Assembly (NCBI RefSeq): GCF_007678255.1
Contig: NZ_VEED01000005.1
Location: 1-64,000 of the forward strand
Length of the DNA: 64,000 nucleotides
Direction of reading: 5' to 3'
Source: Bacillus sp. X1(2014)
GTDB taxonomy: Bacteria > Bacillota > Bacilli > Bacillales_B > DSM-18226
Below the pieces are notes generated by a model. That model was not told the DNA's origin. It did not search any database and was given only the letters and a program-made list of their open reading frames with translations. This document shows, in pieces, positions 62,301 through 64,000 of this stretch (the stretch's first letter is position 1; each line of letters opens with the position of its first letter). The position numbers were made by a program, and so were the translations under genes.

Positions 62301-63010
62301 TTGTCCCAATCGACGTAAAAACCATAAACTTCTTGTTTTTGGTGCAATTGCCCAATCTGTTTTTGATTAGCAAGGGAAGGTGTCGTTTTTTGAACCTGAG
62401 TGGCGAGCTGAGCCTCACTGAAACTTGTATTAATTGGCTCAATTCCGCTCTTTGCTGCGCTGTTATCCAGTTGCAGACCAGGAAATTCTGGGTTGGTATT
62501 CAGGCTTTCGATAAAAATCGTCGATACTAAAATAATTAAAACGGTAAAGCCTGCACCCATTCGTTTGATAATGGACCAGCGTCTTTTGGCGGGATCAAGG
62601 AAAACATGGTCTTGATTTCTCTCTCTCTTTTTCAACCCTAAATTGTAAAACCAATGGAAGAAAAAGTAGCAAACAAGACCAATCAATCCTCCTAGGACTG
62701 CAGGTGCAATGGATTGTGAAAGTTGTATTTTCGATTTTATGGTTGAAATTAACCAGGTATTTTCTAATCGACTTAAATCAAGGATGGGTAAATGATTCAT
62801 TTTCGGAATGAAAATAGGAATCAACGTTCCCAGGAATAAGGCGATGATATTTAGACGTAACAAAAGTGAGAGAACCACCAATAGTGGGATTCGTAAACTA
62901 TCTAAAGGTAAAAACCCTAAGAAAAAACCAAGTGTGCTTGCCACCGCTCCAGCATTTCCAGTGACAGGGGCAAATAAGGACCTAACAATCCACCTGAAAA
63001 TTCGATTCAC
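59318..63010 (-). CDS. Membrane GH18-polysaccharide deacetylase-GT2 fusion protein
   Basis: This 1230-residue protein carries three enzyme domains. The N-terminal 170 residues have about four membrane helices. A family 18 glycoside hydrolase-like domain (about 222-525) has the DGINIDFEE catalytic motif at 329-337. A NodB-type polysaccharide deacetylase (about 590-790) has SFDDG (Asp605/606), HTFTH (His656/660) and RPPY. After a membrane helix near 825-850, a GT2 glycosyltransferase (about 865-1110) has DDGSKDD, ALDADT, the AEDTD motif and QRYRW (1081-1085), followed by more membrane helices. Parts match PgaB (deacetylase/hydrolase) and PgaC (synthase) of poly-N-acetylglucosamine. Start GTG 63010 has AGGAGG. 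Confidence 0.93.
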   Translation of the reverse strand: MNRIFRWIVRSLFAPVTGNAGAVASTLGFFLGFLPLDSLRIPLLVVLSLLLRLNIIALFLGTLIPIFIPKMNHLPILDLSRLENTWLISTIKSKIQLSQSIAPAVLGGLIGLVCYFFFHWFYNLGLKKRERNQDHVFLDPAKRRWSIIKRMGAGFTVLIILVSTIFIESLNTNPEFPGLQLDNSAAKSGIEPINTSFSEAQLATQVQKTTPSLANQKQIGQLHQKQEVYGFYVDWDKNSHTSFKKNIDSITTLVPGWMQLTHGLTLKTNTDKSIVDQAKAHNIKILPLVNNFNNNKWDSEVLHRLFTTPGAEDLFIKKMLDYVRANDFDGINIDFEEINPNDKVNFTRFIDKVYEAFHQHGLMVTLDVPPNNNSFNYAALATNVDRMIVMIYDQHHAMSKPGPVAPTDWVEENLNQLNIPSEKLIVSLGSFGYDWEENSNRPAKTMTFDDIMNLGIGNNLQIHWNKQTGNPYLRYKLNGKNHTVWFLDGATFYNQMQTAIDHGSKGIAVWRLGSEDPSIWNYLNKPKEINDPSNALKTLVSSKPVHFTGAGEILKIASQSENGNRTIHLDGQGIIQNETYVKLPKPIVVERYGKPSSKEIVLSFDDGPDPTYTPQILDILKKNHIKATFFILGENATQHPQLVKKMFKDGHEIGNHTFTHPNIASITPDQTKRELNANQRLYQEITGHSMTLFRPPYAADGEPNTKSELEPIWRAQKMGYTTVGELIDSDDWQGLSSNEILKRVLNQLPEGNVILMHDAGGDRSNTVKALPMIIKELKQRGYTFTTVGDLIGKSDSQIMPEANQDNPYLVYDKAVFKVLQGWHLGLSLLFYSAIVIGILRLVVFVFLSRKQVKSYKETKIDPNFTPYVSVVIAAYNEEKVICKTVDSILASDYPAFEILIIDDGSKDDTAVVVEDTYADHPLVRLIKKTNGGKSSAVNLGFKEANGEIVVALDADTLIAENAISLLVNHFRNENVAAVSGNVKVGNKGNLLTNWQHIEYVTGFNLERRAFAALNCITVVPGAIGAWRKTAVEEAGYFQEDTLAEDTDITLTLLRQGKTIEFEEKAYAYTEVPEDLKSLAKQRYRWVYGTLQCLWKHRGALFNKKHNSLGFVALPNMWLFQYIYQTISPIADLLFIIALFNPHPEKAAIGFILFYLLDFCTSLYAFRLEKESPKPLGSLFLQRILYKQLMTYVVVKSIFSAIKGVTVGWGKLKRKGNVTQDTSIVKVKENM

Positions 63011-63460
63011 ATAGATTCCTCCTATAGGTGTAGTGTTGTTTTATTTTAATAGATTGATATTTTAGATAATGTCCGCAGCTAGCGGAAGGAATTTTCGACA
63101 AAAAATGACCATCTCCAAAAACTTAGGTCGTCATATAAAGATTTTGGGGGTAGGGGGAAAAGTTCTTTCAGTTTTTAATTGGTAATTGAGGGTATTTTTT
63201 TATATTCTAGGCCGTATGTATGAAGTGATGCTAAACGAAATGGACGGCTACTAATAACGTATCGTAAGGAACTTATTACATATTTTTGAAGAATTATGAC
63301 ATATTTTATGAACCTTATAACAAAATTCCGGGCACTTATGACAAGTTTTACGAAACTTACGACATTATTTGGAAAATAATTGGAAATTGAAGAGTGGGTA
63401 GGTATGTTTTTTACTAAAAATGGAAATTTTAAATGTATTCATACGTAAGGAGTCAACAAA
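63011..63460. repeat. Intergenic region with TTATGACA-type degenerate repeats
   Basis: Units of 19-22 bp of the form AACTTATGACATATTTTAGGA start near 63270, 63292, 63311, 63332 and 63354. The repeat is degenerate but periodic. No gene is seen in 63011-63460. Confidence 0.5.
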
Positions 63461-63937
63461 ATGGTCGGGATTATTATAGCAGTCATCCTCTTTAACCTCA
63501 TTGCATTAAAAGTAAAAAAAAGGTTAACCAGAAGTGAGATGCTGCAGATTTGGTTATTTACATCGTTATTCCAACTAGTGTTTGATTTATTTATCAGTTT
63601 GAAATATCACGGGTACTGGTACTTCAACAAAGGTATTGATTGGGGGTCTCTGCCTGTTTATTTATGTTTAGTCCCATCCGTTAATATTATTTTTATAAAT
63701 ATCTATCCTTTAAAAAGCACATTTTGGAAACAAATTTCATTCTTTTTAGCATGGAATGTTGGAATCGTTATCTATGAGATCATCACGTTATTACCAGAGC
63801 CTTGGGGATATTTCCATTACGGATGGTGGAAGTTATATCACTCGGCGATTATCAATCCCTTTCTCCTATTTACCTTATTGGGATTCTACAAATTGGTTCG
63901 TCGCTTAGAACATGAGGGTGTTGTTAAACAAATATAG
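63461..63937 (+). CDS. CBO0543-like multi-pass membrane protein
   Basis: This 158-residue protein has five or six membrane segments and the SLKYHGYWYFNKGIDW region near residue 47 (a hallmark of this small Bacillaceae/Clostridium family). The later WGYFHYGWWKLYHSAIINP segment near 111 is also conserved. Function is unknown. Start ATG 63461 follows AAGGAG. The broken gene at 3744-4228 appears to belong to the same kind of protein. Confidence 0.75.
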   Translation: MVGIIIAVILFNLIALKVKKRLTRSEMLQIWLFTSLFQLVFDLFISLKYHGYWYFNKGIDWGSLPVYLCLVPSVNIIFINIYPLKSTFWKQISFFLAWNVGIVIYEIITLLPEPWGYFHYGWWKLYHSAIINPFLLFTLLGFYKLVRRLEHEGVVKQI

Positions 63938-64000
63938 TGGGAAATTGGTGAGTTTCTCCATTTCCTATAGGACGTTTGGTTTATTTTTATCCTTAAGATA

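Overview
The window looks like a stretch of chromosome from a spore-forming member of the Bacillaceae, close to Bacillus/Neobacillus. The reasons are low G+C, AGGAGG-type ribosome binding sites with frequent GTG/TTG starts, Bacillus-type tRNA clusters, a yokU-kamA group, an intracellular subtilisin, ypuA-like and AhpCF genes, and cre-like and PerR-like sites. No rRNA, insertion sequence, CRISPR array or prophage was found. The species is not determined.

Layout. 1-712: eight tRNA genes (Asp, cut by the window edge, then Phe, Tyr, His, Cys, Gly, Ile, Asn), closed by a terminator. 1.2-8.1 kb: housekeeping and small genes, namely a TauE/SafE permease, a LysM amidase, a frameshifted membrane protein, a small sigma factor, a lipoprotein, an alpha/beta hydrolase and an azoreductase. 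8.4-26.5 kb: about 18 kb of amino-acid catabolism, all on the plus strand. It starts with DUF3870, then CoA-transferase A/B, thiolase, two class III aminotransferases, an aldehyde dehydrogenase, an M81 metallohydrolase, a GNAT acetyltransferase, lysine 2,3-aminomutase (KamA) and YokU. A polar amino-acid ABC transporter, a split HcnABC/opine-dehydrogenase-type FAD/2Fe-2S enzyme and a LysP-like permease follow. Read together, these genes spell out a route from lysine through beta-lysine and (acetylated) 3-oxo-6-aminohexanoate to acetyl-CoA plus 4-aminobutyrate and then succinate.

26.9-29.8 kb: a YpuA-like DUF1002 protein, then an intracellular subtilisin translationally coupled to an endonuclease I. 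30-37.2 kb: a PAS/sigma-54 activator facing a sigma-54 promoter that drives a Rieske oxygenase, an aldehyde dehydrogenase and a D-malate/tartrate-type dehydrogenase, followed by a DUF3311/sodium-solute-symporter pair. This resembles carnitine (or a related quaternary amine) oxidation to malic semialdehyde, malate and pyruvate. 38.3-42.4 kb: a DeoR regulator and MFS transporter divergent from a sugar-isomerase-like TIM barrel and RidA.

42.9-54.7 kb: a DUF4309-GH3 hexosaminidase, a second DUF3311/symporter pair, an MFS transporter, an LtrA protein, a BCCT transporter with two unknown genes, and an AmiS/UreI plus CNT transporter pair behind a cre site. 54.7-64 kb: a 52-bp tandem repeat, a glpF remnant, a YhfC membrane protease with a Fur-like operator, AhpCF with a PerR-like box, a Thr-rich secreted protein, a 1230-residue GH18-deacetylase-GT2 membrane protein and a CBO0543-like membrane protein.

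Several intergenic gaps carry families of degenerate short tandem repeats (about 20, 21 and 52 bp periods) that no gene explains. Functions are assigned from sequence motifs and gene order alone; no database search was made.
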